Shown: in pieces, positions 16,662 to 26,357 of the stretch | How positions within the stretch are numbered: position 1 is the stretch's first letter | Layout of the letters: each line of letters starts with the position of its first letter | Source: JAITWN01 sp964388175 | GTDB lineage: Bacteria > Pseudomonadota > Gammaproteobacteria > SZUA-140 | Reading direction: 5' to 3' | Assembly: GCA_964388175.1 (NCBI GenBank) | Contig: CAYLYS010000003.1 | Location: 1-64,000, forward strand | DNA length: 64,000 bases | Made by a program: the position numbers and the translations under genes | Notes under the pieces: model-generated | What the model was told of the DNA's origin: nothing | The model's database searches: none | What the model saw: only the letters and a program-made list of their open reading frames with translations

Positions 16662-18923
16662 TCAGCCTTCCACCGTTTCCTCGACACCCTCGATGTCGAA
16701 GCTCAGGCTGTTGTCCTGGAGGCTGATGCGGACGTGTCCGCCCTTGGCGAGGCGTCCGAACAGCAGCTCTTCGGCGAGCGGCTTCTTGATGTAATCCTGG
16801 ATGGTGCGCGCCATCGGGCGGGCGCCCATCTTGGCGTCGAAGCCGCGCGTTCCCAGCCAGCGCCGCGCCGCATCGTCCACGTGCAGCGAAACCTTGCGCT
16901 CTTCGAGCTGGGCTTCCAACTCGAAGATGAACTTGTCCACCACCTGGCCGACGATTTCCGGCGCCAGTGAGCTGAACTGGATGATCGCATCGAGACGGTT
17001 ACGGAATTCGGGCGAGAACATCCGCTTGATGGTTTCCATGGCGTCGCTGGAGTGATCCTGGTGAGTGAAGCCGATGGAAGCACGGCTGAGCTGCTCGGCG
17101 CCGGCGTTGGTCGACATGACCAGGATCACGTTGCGGAAATCGGCCTTGCGACCGTTGTTGTCGGTGAGGCTGCCATGGTCCATGACCTGCAGCAGCAGAT
17201 TGTAGATGTCGGGATGCGCTTTTTCGATTTCGTCGAGCAGCAGCACGGCATGCGGATGCTTGGTGACGGCCTCGGTGAGCAGGCCGCCCTGATCGTAACC
17301 GACGTAGCCCGGCGGGGCGCCGATCAGGCGCGATACGGTGTGACGTTCCATGTATTCCGACATGTCGAAGCGGATCAGTTCGATGCCGAGGATCCTGGCG
17401 AGCTGGCGCGTGACCTCGGTCTTGCCGACGCCGGTCGGGCCGGCGAAGAGGAAGGAACCGATGGGCTTTTCCTGGTTGCCGAGCCCGGAGCGGGCCATCT
17501 TGATGGCGCCGGCGAGCGTGCTGATGGCCTCATCCTGACCGAATATGGTCATCTTCAGGTCGCGGTCCAAGGTGCGCAGCTTGTCCTTGTCCGAGTGCGT
17601 CACCGTTTTCGACGGGATACGCGCGATCTTGGCGACGATGCTTTCGACATCCTTCACGCCGATGGTCTTCTTGCGCTTGGACGGGGCGAGCAGATGCTGA
17701 TAGGCGCCGGCTTCGTCGATCACGTCGATGGCCTTGTCGGGCAGGAAACGGTCATTGATGTAGCGTGCCGAGAGATCGACGGCGGCGCGCAGCGCTTCGC
17801 GCGAGTACTTGACGCGATGATGCTGTTCGAAGCGTGACTTCAATCCCTGCAGGATGCGTACGGCTTCCTCCGTAGTCGGCTCGGTGACATCGATTTTCTG
17901 GAAGCGGCGGGCGAGGGCGCGGTCCTTCTCGAAGATGCCGCGGTACTCGTTGTAGGTGGTCGAACCGATGCAGCGCAGCTCGCCCGAGGACAGCATCGGT
18001 TTGATCAGATTGGCGGCATCCATCACGCCACCCGACGTCGAACCCGCGCCGATGATGGTGTGGATCTCATCGATGAACAGGATCGCGTTCGGTTCCTTGC
18101 GCAGTTGGGCAAGGATGCCTTTGAGGCGTTTTTCGAAATCGCCGCGATACTTGGTGCCGGCGAGCAGGGCGCCCATGTCGAGCGAATGGATGGTGCTGTC
18201 GGCGAGCACGTCCGGCACCTCGCCGTCGACGATGCGCTTGGCCAGCCCTTCGGCGATGGCGGTCTTGCCGACGCCGGCTTCGCCGATCAGCAGGGGATTG
18301 TTCTTGCGCCGCCGGCACAGCACCTGGGTGACGCGCTCGATTTCCTGGTCACGGCCGATGAGCGGATCGATCAGGCCCATGCGTGCGCGGTGGTTGAGGT
18401 TGGTGGTGTACTGTTCGAGCGGGCTGCGCGCGGCGGATTCGCCGTCACCCTCGCTTTCCGCCGACAGCAGGCTTTCGCCTTCCTCCTCGCCGCTGATCTT
18501 GGCGATGCCGTGCGAGATGTAATTGACCACGTCGAGGCGGGTGATGTTCTGCGTGTTCAGGCAGTAGACGGCCTGGGAATCCTGTTCGCCGAAAATCGCC
18601 ACCAGCAGATTGGCGGCGCCGACCTCGCGCTTGCCCGAGGACTGGACGTGGAATACGGCGCGCTGCAGCACGCGCTGGAAGCCGAGCGTGGGCTGCGTGT
18701 CGCGGGCGTCGTCCTGCAGGTGGGGCGTGGTTTCGTCGAGGAAGACGGTCAGCTCCTGGCGCAGGGCGTCGATGTCGGCGCCGCAGGCGCGCAGCACGGA
18801 GTTGGCGGCGGAGTTGTCGAGAAGCGCGAGCAGCAGATGCTCCACGGTGATGAACTCGTGATTCTTGTCACGGGCTTCCTGGAACGCCACGTTCAGCGTG
18901 TATTCAACATCCTTGCTCAGCAT
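16662..18923 (-). CDS. clpA: ATP-dependent Clp protease ATP-binding subunit ClpA
   Basis: Hexameric unfoldase that feeds ClpP. 753 residues: Clp N-domain (1-145), first AAA+ module with GEAGVGKTAIAEGLA, and second with FAGPTGVGKTEVTRQLA. The start is set at ATG 18923 (MLSKDVEYTLN, aligned to known ClpA, with GGTGG before it); GTG 18932 is in frame. The ClpP-binding loop region is present. clpS lies 36 bases upstream on the same strand, the standard pair. Confidence 0.97.
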   Translation of the reverse strand: MLSKDVEYTLNVAFQEARDKNHEFITVEHLLLALLDNSAANSVLRACGADIDALRQELTVFLDETTPHLQDDARDTQPTLGFQRVLQRAVFHVQSSGKREVGAANLLVAIFGEQDSQAVYCLNTQNITRLDVVNYISHGIAKISGEEEGESLLSAESEGDGESAARSPLEQYTTNLNHRARMGLIDPLIGRDQEIERVTQVLCRRRKNNPLLIGEAGVGKTAIAEGLAKRIVDGEVPDVLADSTIHSLDMGALLAGTKYRGDFEKRLKGILAQLRKEPNAILFIDEIHTIIGAGSTSGGVMDAANLIKPMLSSGELRCIGSTTYNEYRGIFEKDRALARRFQKIDVTEPTTEEAVRILQGLKSRFEQHHRVKYSREALRAAVDLSARYINDRFLPDKAIDVIDEAGAYQHLLAPSKRKKTIGVKDVESIVAKIARIPSKTVTHSDKDKLRTLDRDLKMTIFGQDEAISTLAGAIKMARSGLGNQEKPIGSFLFAGPTGVGKTEVTRQLARILGIELIRFDMSEYMERHTVSRLIGAPPGYVGYDQGGLLTEAVTKHPHAVLLLDEIEKAHPDIYNLLLQVMDHGSLTDNNGRKADFRNVILVMSTNAGAEQLSRASIGFTHQDHSSDAMETIKRMFSPEFRNRLDAIIQFSSLAPEIVGQVVDKFIFELEAQLEERKVSLHVDDAARRWLGTRGFDAKMGARPMARTIQDYIKKPLAEELLFGRLAKGGHVRISLQDNSLSFDIEGVEETVEG

Positions 18924-18959
18924 ATCTGCCACCTTCGATAGTTCACTGTCGCGCGCCGG

Positions 18960-19283
18960 TCAGACTTTCTCCATGGTACATTTGAGCGGGTGCTGGTTTT
19001 CCCGTGAGAATTGATTGACCAGGGCAACTTTGGTTTCGGCGATGTCGCGATTGAATATGCCGCAGACTCCCAGACCCCGGGTATGGATCTGCAGCATGAC
19101 CTGTGTCGCTTTTTCCTGATCCATGGCGAAGAACTTCTGCAGCACATAAACCACGAAATCCATGGGCGTGTAGTCGTCGTTCAGCAGCATGACCTTGTAC
19201 AGCGGCGGCCGCTGCAGTTTCGGTTTGGCTTCCTGCAGCGCCAGTCCGTCGTCGCCCGCCGGGCGTTGTCTGATCGTTTTCAT
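18960..19283 (-). CDS. clpS: ClpS, N-degron adaptor of ClpA
   Basis: 107-residue adaptor that binds N-terminal Leu, Phe, Tyr or Trp and delivers the protein to ClpA. LYKVMLLNDDYTPMDFVV carries the pocket residues (the NDDYTPM stretch), followed by LQKFFAMDQEKATQVMLQIH with the pocket methionine/histidine region. First gene of a clpS-clpA operon. With aat and bpt nearby the window codes the whole pathway except ClpP. Confidence 0.97.
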   Translation of the reverse strand: MKTIRQRPAGDDGLALQEAKPKLQRPPLYKVMLLNDDYTPMDFVVYVLQKFFAMDQEKATQVMLQIHTRGLGVCGIFNRDIAETKVALVNQFSRENQHPLKCTMEKV

Positions 19284-19825
19284 GACATCGGCAATTATAG
19301 CCGAAAAGCCAGAATATTTCCTGCTTCCACAATGGGTAAGGCAATGGGTAAGGCCGCCGTCGGCGGACTGCTGCCGAGCGCACGCGCGATGTCTGTCCGC
19401 TTCGTTATTTATAACGTCATGCGCAGGAAAAGCATGAGCAGGAAGGCGCGTTGGCGGCGGCCGGCAAGGACCTGCGCCGGTCCGCTTCCGTTTTCCCGCG
19501 GGCTTGACGCGAGCGGTCAGTTGCGCAAAGCTGAACGACGTCAGTGGGGAGCACTCCGCAGCGTAACTTCAAGAGTAACCGCGCAGGAGTGTTCGGGTAG
19601 CATCTGGGAGGGGGCTGGTCGGTAGCCGAGTGCGTGCTGCCGGCATCATTCCTTGAGTGCATGTACACGCCGGATCTTTGTCTCCGTCCGACCCGTCAGC
19701 GAGCTGTGCCGCTGCGCACGCCATCGTGCGTCAAGTCGTTCCACCACCTTCCCCGATGATCATTGCGCACCGCGATCGCCGACGGCGCCATCGAGCGGCT
19801 GCGCTATCAAGAGGAGCCACGCAAG
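19284..19825. other. 542-bp non-coding gap between divergent clpS and cspD
   Basis: No gene is supported on either strand. It must hold the promoters of clpS and cspD. A perfect 12-base direct repeat is at 19331-19354; the rest shows no clear hairpin or hexamer pair by eye. Confidence 0.5.
19331..19354. repeat. perfect 12-bp tandem duplication
   Basis: AATGGGTAAGGC occurs twice head to tail in the clpS upstream region. It is non-coding here, unlike the other 12-base repeats of the window. Confidence 0.8.
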
Positions 19826-20041
19826 ATGGCTACAGGCATCGTCAAATGGTTCAATAACGCCAAGGGCTTCGGTTTCGTCTCGCTGGATGAGGGCGGAGAC
19901 GATGTGTTCGCCCATTTTTCCGCGATCGAGATGGAAGGCTACAAAAGCCTCAGGCAGGGGCAGAAAGTGGAATTCGACGTTTCGCAGGGCCCCAGGGGGC
20001 CATTTGCGCAGCATATCCGTCTGGCGATGACGGCGGAATGA
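19826..20041 (+). CDS. cspD: cold-shock domain protein CspD-like
   Basis: 71-residue single-stranded nucleic acid-binding OB-fold with both RNP motifs: KGFGFVSL (RNP1) and DVFAHFS (RNP2), and the start MATGIVKWFNNAKG. GAGGAG ten bases before ATG 19826 decides the start. The position between clpS and icd is that of Pseudomonas cspD; in E. coli CspD blocks replication in stationary phase, but that role is only inferred from position. Confidence 0.93.
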   Translation: MATGIVKWFNNAKGFGFVSLDEGGDDVFAHFSAIEMEGYKSLRQGQKVEFDVSQGPRGPFAQHIRLAMTAE

Positions 20042-20042
20042 A

Positions 20043-20084
20043 GACCGCGGCGCCCCCTTATCCCTGCCTGGGCGCGCCGCGGTC
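20043..20084. terminator. hairpin between convergent cspD and icd
   Basis: GACCGCGGCGC (20043-20053) and GCGCCGCGGTC (20074-20084) form a perfect 11-base stem with a 20-base loop. It sits between two convergent stops, as a two-way terminator would, but has no T-run. Confidence 0.5.
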
Positions 20085-20092
20085 GATGAGGA

Positions 20093-21346
20093 TTACATGC
20101 CTGCGATGATGGCTGCGCCGAAGCCGGAGCAGCTGGTCAGCTTCGCGCCTTCCATCAGCCGTTCCAGATCATAGGTGACGGTGCCGGCGGCGATGGCGCG
20201 CTTGACGCCGCCGATGATGAGGTCGGCCGCTTCCGTCCAGCCGATATGGCGCAGCAGCATTTCACCGGAGAGGACCAGCGAAGCGGGGTTGACGCGGTCC
20301 TGCCCGGCGTAGCGCGGCGCAGTGCCGTGCGTGGCCTCGAACAGCCCGATGGTGTCGGAAAGGTTCGCGCCCGGCGCCATGCCGATGCCGCCGACCTGGG
20401 CGGCGAGCGCATCGGAGATGTAGTCGCCGTTCAGATTCAGGGTGGCGATGACGCTGTAGTCCTCCGGTCGCAGCAGGATCTGCTGCAGGAAAGCGTCGGC
20501 GATGACATCGTTGATCACGATAGGTTTGCCGGTGCGCGGGTTGTGCAGACGGCACCACGGACCGCCGTCGATCTCGACGGCGCCGAATTCGCGCTGCGCC
20601 AGCGCATAGCCCCAGTTCTTGAAGGCGCCTTCGGTGAATTTCATGATGTTGCCCTTGTGCACCAGCGTGACCGAGTCGCGGTCGTTGTCGATCGCGTACT
20701 CGATGGCGCGGCGCACCAGCCGTTCGGTGCCTTCCTTCGATACCGGCTTGATGCCGATGCCGGCGGTCTGCGGAAAGCGGATCTTGGTCACTTTCATCTC
20801 GCCCTGCAGGAAGTCGATGATCTTGCGCACTTCGGCGCTGCCCGCTTCCCATTCGATGCCGGCATAGATGTCCTCGGCGTTTTCGCGGAAGATGACCATG
20901 TCGGTCTTTTCCGGGTGCTTGAGCGGGCTCGGCGTGCCGTCGAAATAGCGTATCGGCCGCAGGCAGACGTAGAGATCGAGCTCCTGGCGCAGAGCGACGT
21001 TGATGGAACGGATGCCGCCGCCGACCGGGGTGGTCAGCGGCCCCTTGATCGCCACCAGATAGTCGCGGATCGCCTGCAGCGTTTCTTCCGGCAGCCACAC
21101 GTTCTCGCCGTAGACCCGGTTGGCATTTTCGCCGGCGTAGATTTCCATCCACGAGATCGAACGCTTCCCGCCATAGGCCTTGTCGACCGCCGCATCGACC
21201 ACCGCTCGCATCACCGGCGTGATGTCCACACCGATGCCGTCGCCCTCGATGTAGGGAATGATGGGGCGGTCGGGGACGTTCAGCTTGCCGTCGTGGGCAG
21301 TGATGGCGCGGCCGTCGCTGGGGATCTGAACGTGCTGATAAGACAT
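20093..21346 (-). CDS. icd: NADP-dependent isocitrate dehydrogenase
   Basis: TCA-cycle enzyme turning isocitrate to 2-oxoglutarate. 417 residues, like E. coli Icd. The substrate loop RSINVALRQELDLYVCLRP holds the serine that AceK phosphorylates in relatives; IPYIEGDGIG is near the N-terminus, and HGTAPRYAGQDRVNP carries residues of the NADP type. The ATG at 21346 (MSYQHVQIPSDG) is the start; the open frame runs on upstream by chance. Confidence 0.96.
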   Translation of the reverse strand: MSYQHVQIPSDGRAITAHDGKLNVPDRPIIPYIEGDGIGVDITPVMRAVVDAAVDKAYGGKRSISWMEIYAGENANRVYGENVWLPEETLQAIRDYLVAIKGPLTTPVGGGIRSINVALRQELDLYVCLRPIRYFDGTPSPLKHPEKTDMVIFRENAEDIYAGIEWEAGSAEVRKIIDFLQGEMKVTKIRFPQTAGIGIKPVSKEGTERLVRRAIEYAIDNDRDSVTLVHKGNIMKFTEGAFKNWGYALAQREFGAVEIDGGPWCRLHNPRTGKPIVINDVIADAFLQQILLRPEDYSVIATLNLNGDYISDALAAQVGGIGMAPGANLSDTIGLFEATHGTAPRYAGQDRVNPASLVLSGEMLLRHIGWTEAADLIIGGVKRAIAAGTVTYDLERLMEGAKLTSCSGFGAAIIAGM

Positions 21347-21574
21347 GGGCGGGTCCTTATGTAGAGAATGTGCCGTGAAAATCGAAAAAAATTCCGGTGC
21401 TGAGAGGGAAGATACAAGATAGCCGGCGCGTGAGACAAGGGAAGAGGGGGAAGCGACGCCTGCTCGCCACGAACGCCGGCCGCGCCTGAGGGGCGCGGTG
21501 GCGGCCTTTGTCCCGCTCCCGCCCGCAGCCGGCCAGTCTGCTACAATAGCGGCTGCAACAGTCTGAGCCGACGA

Positions 21575-22771
21575 ATGATTTCCAATCGAGAAGCAATAGC
21601 GGGCGAGCGCGTCATCGTGGGGATGTCGGGCGGAGTGGATTCCTCCGTCGCGGCGCTGCTGCTCAAGCGCCGGGGCTGCGAGGTCAGCGGCGTATTCATG
21701 AAGAACTGGGATGAGACCGATCCGCAGGGCTCGTGTCCGGCGGAAGTCGATGCGCGTGATGCGCTGGCCGTGTGCGACCGCATCGGTATCGATCTCGACG
21801 CCGTCAGCTTCGCCGAACGCTACCGCGAGCGGGTTTTCGCGCGGTTCCTGGCCGATTACGAGGCCGGCCGCACGCCGAATCCCGATGTGCTGTGCAACAG
21901 CGAAATCAAGTTCCGTGCCTTTCTCGATTACGCGCTCGCTCAGGGCGCGGCCTGGATCGCCACCGGCCATTACGCCGCCGTCGCCCAGCGCGAGGGGCGC
22001 AGCGTGCTGCTCAAGGGCGCCGATCCGGACAAGGATCAGAGTTATTTCCTGCACGCGCTGTCGCAGGAACAGCTCGGCCGTGCCCTCTTTCCGCTCGGCG
22101 ACTGTCTGAAGCCGGCGGTGCGGCAGATGGCGCGCGAGGCCGCTCTCGCCACTCATGCCAAGAAGGACAGCACCGGCATCTGCTTCATCGGCGAACGCCG
22201 TTTCCGCGAGTTTCTCGGTGGTTTTCTGCCGGCGCGCCCGGGCGAGATCCGCAGCGTCGATGGTGAACTGCTCGGCGAACATGAGGGGCTGATGTTCCAT
22301 ACGCTCGGCCAGCGCAAGGGGCTGCGCATCGGCGGTCGTGCCGGCGGCAACGGCGAACCCTGGTACGTGGTGGGCAAGGATCTCGCCGGCAACACGCTGC
22401 TGGTGGCCCAGGGTTACGATCATCCGCTGCTTTACAGCAGCGAGCTGACCGCCGACGAGTTGAACTGGATCGCGCCGGCGCCCGCCGTGGGCGAAACCCT
22501 GCATTGCAGTGCCAAGACGCGCTATCGCCAGCCCGATCAGGACTGCGTGGTCGAGACGCTCGGCGACGGGCGTTGCCGGGTGCGTTTCGCCCGGCCACAG
22601 CGCGCGGTGACGCCGGGCCAGTCGGTGGTGTTCTATCGCGGCCGGGAATGTCTCGGCGGCGGAGTCATCGTCGGGGTGGCGGGTGGCGGGCTGCAGCCCG
22701 GGGCCGATCTGTCGCCGGCGGCGATGTCCGTATACAGCGAAGGAGTGCGGTGTGGCACGTACGCTCAGTGA
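21575..22771 (+). CDS. mnmA: tRNA-specific 2-thiouridylase MnmA
   Basis: Makes s2U34 on Glu, Gln and Lys tRNAs using sulfur relayed through the Tus system. 398 residues. PP-loop GMSGGVDSSVAALLL near residue 16, the NPDVLCNSEIKF catalytic cysteine near residue 109, the second cysteine in STGICFIGERRFREFL near 205, and the C-terminal barrel. A TACAAT -10-like box is at 21542-21547. The last 20 bases overlap hflD. Confidence 0.96.
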   Translation: MISNREAIAGERVIVGMSGGVDSSVAALLLKRRGCEVSGVFMKNWDETDPQGSCPAEVDARDALAVCDRIGIDLDAVSFAERYRERVFARFLADYEAGRTPNPDVLCNSEIKFRAFLDYALAQGAAWIATGHYAAVAQREGRSVLLKGADPDKDQSYFLHALSQEQLGRALFPLGDCLKPAVRQMAREAALATHAKKDSTGICFIGERRFREFLGGFLPARPGEIRSVDGELLGEHEGLMFHTLGQRKGLRIGGRAGGNGEPWYVVGKDLAGNTLLVAQGYDHPLLYSSELTADELNWIAPAPAVGETLHCSAKTRYRQPDQDCVVETLGDGRCRVRFARPQRAVTPGQSVVFYRGRECLGGGVIVGVAGGGLQPGADLSPAAMSVYSEGVRCGTYAQ

Positions 22772-23381
22772 CGCGACGCTGGCGCTCGCCGGCGTTTTCC
22801 AGGCCGCCTGGCTGGTGAACGAGGTCGCGCTTCGCGGTCGCGCGCCGACCGAACCGTTCGAATGCATGATCGGCAGCCTGTTCCAGGTCGATCCGCCGGA
22901 TACCGTTTCGGTGTACGGCGGTACGGCGCGCCTGGAAACCGGCCTGCGCCTGCTTGCCGAGCATCTCGGCGGCAAGCCGCCCGCCGACGGCCTGCAGATC
23001 GCGCGCTACGTGGCGGCGGTGCTGCATCTCGAACGCAAGCTGGTGAAGAATGACGAGCTGATGCGCCGTCTGAGCGACGGCATCGGCCGCGCCAACGCGC
23101 AGGCCGCTCATTTCTCGCATACGCACGAAAACGTCCTCGCCGCCCTGGCGGATCTCTACGTCAACACGGTGAGTACGCTGACGCCGCGCATCATCGTCGG
23201 CGGCGAGCATGGCCATCTCAGTCAGCCGGCCAACGCCAACAGGGTGCGGGCATTGCTCCTCTCGGCCATTCGCTCGGCGGTGCTGTGGCGGCAGAACGGC
23301 GGCACCCGCATCCAACTGCTGTTCAAGCGCCGGCAGTTCGCCGGCGAAGCGGCGCGTCTCATCGCCGCCGCTGACAACTAG
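22752..23381 (+). CDS. hflD: HflD, high-frequency lysogenization protein D homolog
   Basis: 209-residue helical, membrane-associated protein; in E. coli it binds phage lambda CII, though its native role is unclear. LAGVFQAAWLVNEVA at the N-terminus, LHLERKLVKN and LYVNTVSTLTPRIIVGGEHGHL are typical. GTG 22752 is taken as start because the protein then begins where relatives do; it overlaps mnmA by 20 bases. mnmA-hflD-purB is a conserved operon. Confidence 0.92.
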   Translation: MARTLSDATLALAGVFQAAWLVNEVALRGRAPTEPFECMIGSLFQVDPPDTVSVYGGTARLETGLRLLAEHLGGKPPADGLQIARYVAAVLHLERKLVKNDELMRRLSDGIGRANAQAAHFSHTHENVLAALADLYVNTVSTLTPRIIVGGEHGHLSQPANANRVRALLLSAIRSAVLWRQNGGTRIQLLFKRRQFAGEAARLIAAADN

Positions 23382-23415
23382 ATTTAATTCAGGGATTTTT
23401 ATTCAGGGGGATTGC

Positions 23416-24786
23416 ATGGAACTGTCATCGCTCACGGCCATTTCGCCGATCGACGGTCGCTATGGCGACAAGACCGTCGTGCTGCGCGAGATCTTCAGCG
23501 AATACGGCCTGATCAAGCGCCGGGTGCGGGTCGAAATCGGCTGGCTGCGCACGCTGTCGTCTTGTCCGGGTATCGCCGAAGTGCCGCCGCTCGACGCCGA
23601 GGCGAGTGCGGTGCTGGCGGCGATCCATGCCGATTTTTCGCTGGCGGACGCGCAGCGCGTGAAGGAAATCGAGCGCGGCATCAATCACGACGTCAAGGCG
23701 GTGGAGTATTTCCTCAAGGAAAAAAGCGCGGGCAGCGCCGGCCTGAGCCGGATCAGCGAGTTTTTCCACTTCGCCTGCACTTCCGAGGATATCAACAATC
23801 TTTCCTATGCCCTGATGCTGAAAGAAGCGCGCAGCGAGGTGCTGCTGCCGCTCATCGACAGCCTCATCGAGCGCCTGGCGGCGTTTGCCCGTGAGCAGGC
23901 TGCGGTGGCGATGATGTCGCGCACCCACGGGCAGCCGGCGAGCCCGAGCACGATCGGCAAGGAAGTGGCCAATGTCGTCGCCCGCCTGCGCCGTCAGCGC
24001 GACGGCCTGGCACAGGTGGCTCTGCTCGGCAAGATGAACGGCGCCACCGGCAACTACAACGCCCATCTCGCCGCTTATCCGGAGGTGGACTGGCGCGCGC
24101 TGGCGCGCGAATTCATCGGTGGCGATCTCGGCCTGGAATGGAACCCCTACACCACGCAGATCGAGCCGCATGACTACATGGCGGAATATTTCGACGCCCT
24201 GGCGCGCATCGATACCATCCTGCTGGATTTCTGCCGTGACGTCTGGGGCTACATTGCTATCGGCTATTTCCGCCAGAAGGCGGTGAGCGGGGAGGTCGGC
24301 TCGTCGACCATGCCGCACAAGGTCAACCCCATCGATTTCGAGAACGCGGAAGGCAATCTCGGTCTCGCCAACGCCGTGCTGCGCCATCTCGCCGAGAAGT
24401 TGCCGGTATCGCGCTGGCAGCGCGATCTGTCCGATTCGACGGTGCTGCGCAATATCGGCGTCGGCATCGCGCACGCGGTGCTGGCCTGGGAATCCTGCCT
24501 CAAGGGCCTGGGTAAGCTGTCGGTCGATGCGCAGCGCATCGCGGCCGATCTGCAGGATGCCTGGGAGCTGCTGGCTGAACCGGTGCAGACGGTGATGCGG
24601 CGCCATGGCGTGGAAGCGCCGTACGAAAAGCTGAAGGAGCTGACGCGCGGCCGCCGCATCGATGGTGAAACGCTGCACGCCTTCATCCGCACGCTCGATA
24701 TCCCGGCGGCGGCGCGCGATGAACTGCTCGCGCTCACGCCGGCCGCCTATACCGGGCTTGCCGAGGAACAGGCGCGCGAGATCTGA
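23416..24786 (+). CDS. purB: adenylosuccinate lyase
   Basis: Catalyses two fumarate-releasing steps of purine synthesis. 456 residues. The start MELSSLTAISPIDGRYGDK, the catalytic histidine region MSRTHGQPASPSTIGKE near residue 170, and the signature GSSTMPHKVNPIDFENAEGN near residue 295 are clear. AGGGGGA before ATG 23416 sets the start. A terminator follows 134 bases downstream. Confidence 0.97.
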   Translation: MELSSLTAISPIDGRYGDKTVVLREIFSEYGLIKRRVRVEIGWLRTLSSCPGIAEVPPLDAEASAVLAAIHADFSLADAQRVKEIERGINHDVKAVEYFLKEKSAGSAGLSRISEFFHFACTSEDINNLSYALMLKEARSEVLLPLIDSLIERLAAFAREQAAVAMMSRTHGQPASPSTIGKEVANVVARLRRQRDGLAQVALLGKMNGATGNYNAHLAAYPEVDWRALAREFIGGDLGLEWNPYTTQIEPHDYMAEYFDALARIDTILLDFCRDVWGYIAIGYFRQKAVSGEVGSSTMPHKVNPIDFENAEGNLGLANAVLRHLAEKLPVSRWQRDLSDSTVLRNIGVGIAHAVLAWESCLKGLGKLSVDAQRIAADLQDAWELLAEPVQTVMRRHGVEAPYEKLKELTRGRRIDGETLHAFIRTLDIPAAARDELLALTPAAYTGLAEEQAREI

Positions 24787-24919
24787 CGGGAGACGGCGCA
24801 CCGGCGTGACCGTGTTCACGGTTCGGCGCCGGCAGGCATGGATAATGGGTAGGGCAGGGCGTGGTCAGGGTGGCGTAACCGTCTTGTTCCTCCAAGTCTT
24901 GCCATCCGCCCGCTCATGT

Positions 24920-24961
24920 ACCCGGCCATGCGTCCTCCCCTCTGCGGCCGGGTTTTTTTTT
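24920..24961 (+). terminator. rho-independent terminator after purB
   Basis: ACCCGGCC (24920-24927) pairs with GGCCGGGT (24946-24953) over an 18-base loop, followed by nine T (24953-24961). It ends the mnmA-hflD-purB operon and separates it from serS. Confidence 0.85.
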
Positions 24962-25073
24962 GCCCGCCGAGTTGTCATACTCCCGCCTTTCCGTACCGCT
25001 GACGCCCGTTCCGGACGGGAAAATCCCGCATGGCGTCGTGATGCGGGACAGAAAACATTGGCCGAGGTAGAAC

Positions 25074-26348
25074 ATGCTGGATCCGCATCTGTTGCGCAGT
25101 GAACTGGAAACGGTGGCCGCCAGGCTCGCCCGCCGCGGCGTGCGGCTGGACGTGGACAGGCTGACGGCGCTGGAAAACGCGCGCAAGGAAGTGCAGGTGC
25201 GCGCTCAGTCGCTGCAGCAGGAGCGCAACACGCGTTCGCGCGACATCGGCCGCGCCAAGGCCCAGGGCGGTGACATCGAAGCGCTGAAGGCCGGCATTGC
25301 CGAACTCGGCGATCAGCTCGCCGCGGCGGAGGCCGAACTCGAACGCATCCAGGGCGAGCTTACCGCTCTGTTGTTGGCAGTACCTAATATGCCGCACGAT
25401 GCAGTGCCCGACGGCGCCGACGAGCGCGACAACGTCGAGCTTCGGCGCTGGAGCGAGCCGCCGCGTTTCGGCTTTACCCCCCAGGATCACGTCGCGCTCG
25501 GCGAGCACCTGGGGATGCTCGATTTCGCCGCCGCGGCGGGTATCGCCGGAGCGCGTTTCGTCACCATGAGCGGTCCGCTGGCGCGCCTGCACCGCGCGCT
25601 CACCCAGTTCATGCTCGATCTGCACACCGGGGAGCACGGCTACCGCGAGTGCTATGTGCCCTATATCGCCAACGCCGAGGCGCTGACCGGAACCGGCCAG
25701 TTGCCGAAGTTCGAAGACGACCTGTTCGCACTCAAGACGGAAGTGCCGTTCTATCTGATTCCGACCGCCGAGGTGCCGCTGACCAACCTGGTGCGCGAAC
25801 GCATACTCGAAGCCGAGGAACTGCCGCTGAAGCTGGTGGCGCACACCCCGTGTTTTCGCAGCGAGGCCGGTTCCTATGGCAAGGACACCCGCGGCATGAT
25901 CCGCCAGCACCAGTTCGAGAAGGTGGAACTGGTGCAGATCGTCTCTCCCGAGCGCTCGGGAGCGGCGCTGGAAGAGCTCACCAGCCATGCCGAAACGGTG
26001 TTGCAGCGGCTCGGTCTCGCCTATCGTACGGTGGCCCTGTGCGCGGGCGATCTCGGTTTCGCCGCCAACAGAACCTACGACATCGAAGTCTGGCTGCCGG
26101 CGCAGGATCGCTACCGCGAGATTTCCTCGTGCAGCGGCTTCGGCGACTTTCAGGCGCGGCGGATGCAGGCGCGCTGGCGCCCTGCCGGTGGCCGCAAGCC
26201 CGAGCCGGTGCATACCCTGAACGGTTCCGGGCTGGCGGTGGGACGCACGCTGCTCGCGGTGCTGGAGAACTTCCAGGACGAGCAGGGCCGCGTCCATGTC
26301 CCCGCGGTCCTGCATCCGTACATGGGTGGCGTGACGATCATCGGTTAA
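25074..26348 (+). CDS. serS: serine--tRNA ligase
   Basis: Class II synthetase charging tRNA-Ser. 424 residues: an N-terminal antiparallel coiled coil (about 1-100) that grips the long variable arm, then the catalytic core with motif 2 FRSEAGSYGKDTRGMIRQHQFEKVEL and motif 3 LNGSGLAVGRTLLAVLEN. Followed 9 bases later by cysG, as in Pseudomonas. A tRNA-Ser gene lies 5 kb downstream. Confidence 0.98.
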   Translation: MLDPHLLRSELETVAARLARRGVRLDVDRLTALENARKEVQVRAQSLQQERNTRSRDIGRAKAQGGDIEALKAGIAELGDQLAAAEAELERIQGELTALLLAVPNMPHDAVPDGADERDNVELRRWSEPPRFGFTPQDHVALGEHLGMLDFAAAAGIAGARFVTMSGPLARLHRALTQFMLDLHTGEHGYRECYVPYIANAEALTGTGQLPKFEDDLFALKTEVPFYLIPTAEVPLTNLVRERILEAEELPLKLVAHTPCFRSEAGSYGKDTRGMIRQHQFEKVELVQIVSPERSGAALEELTSHAETVLQRLGLAYRTVALCAGDLGFAANRTYDIEVWLPAQDRYREISSCSGFGDFQARRMQARWRPAGGRKPEPVHTLNGSGLAVGRTLLAVLENFQDEQGRVHVPAVLHPYMGGVTIIG

Positions 26349-26357
26349 TATAGGGTC

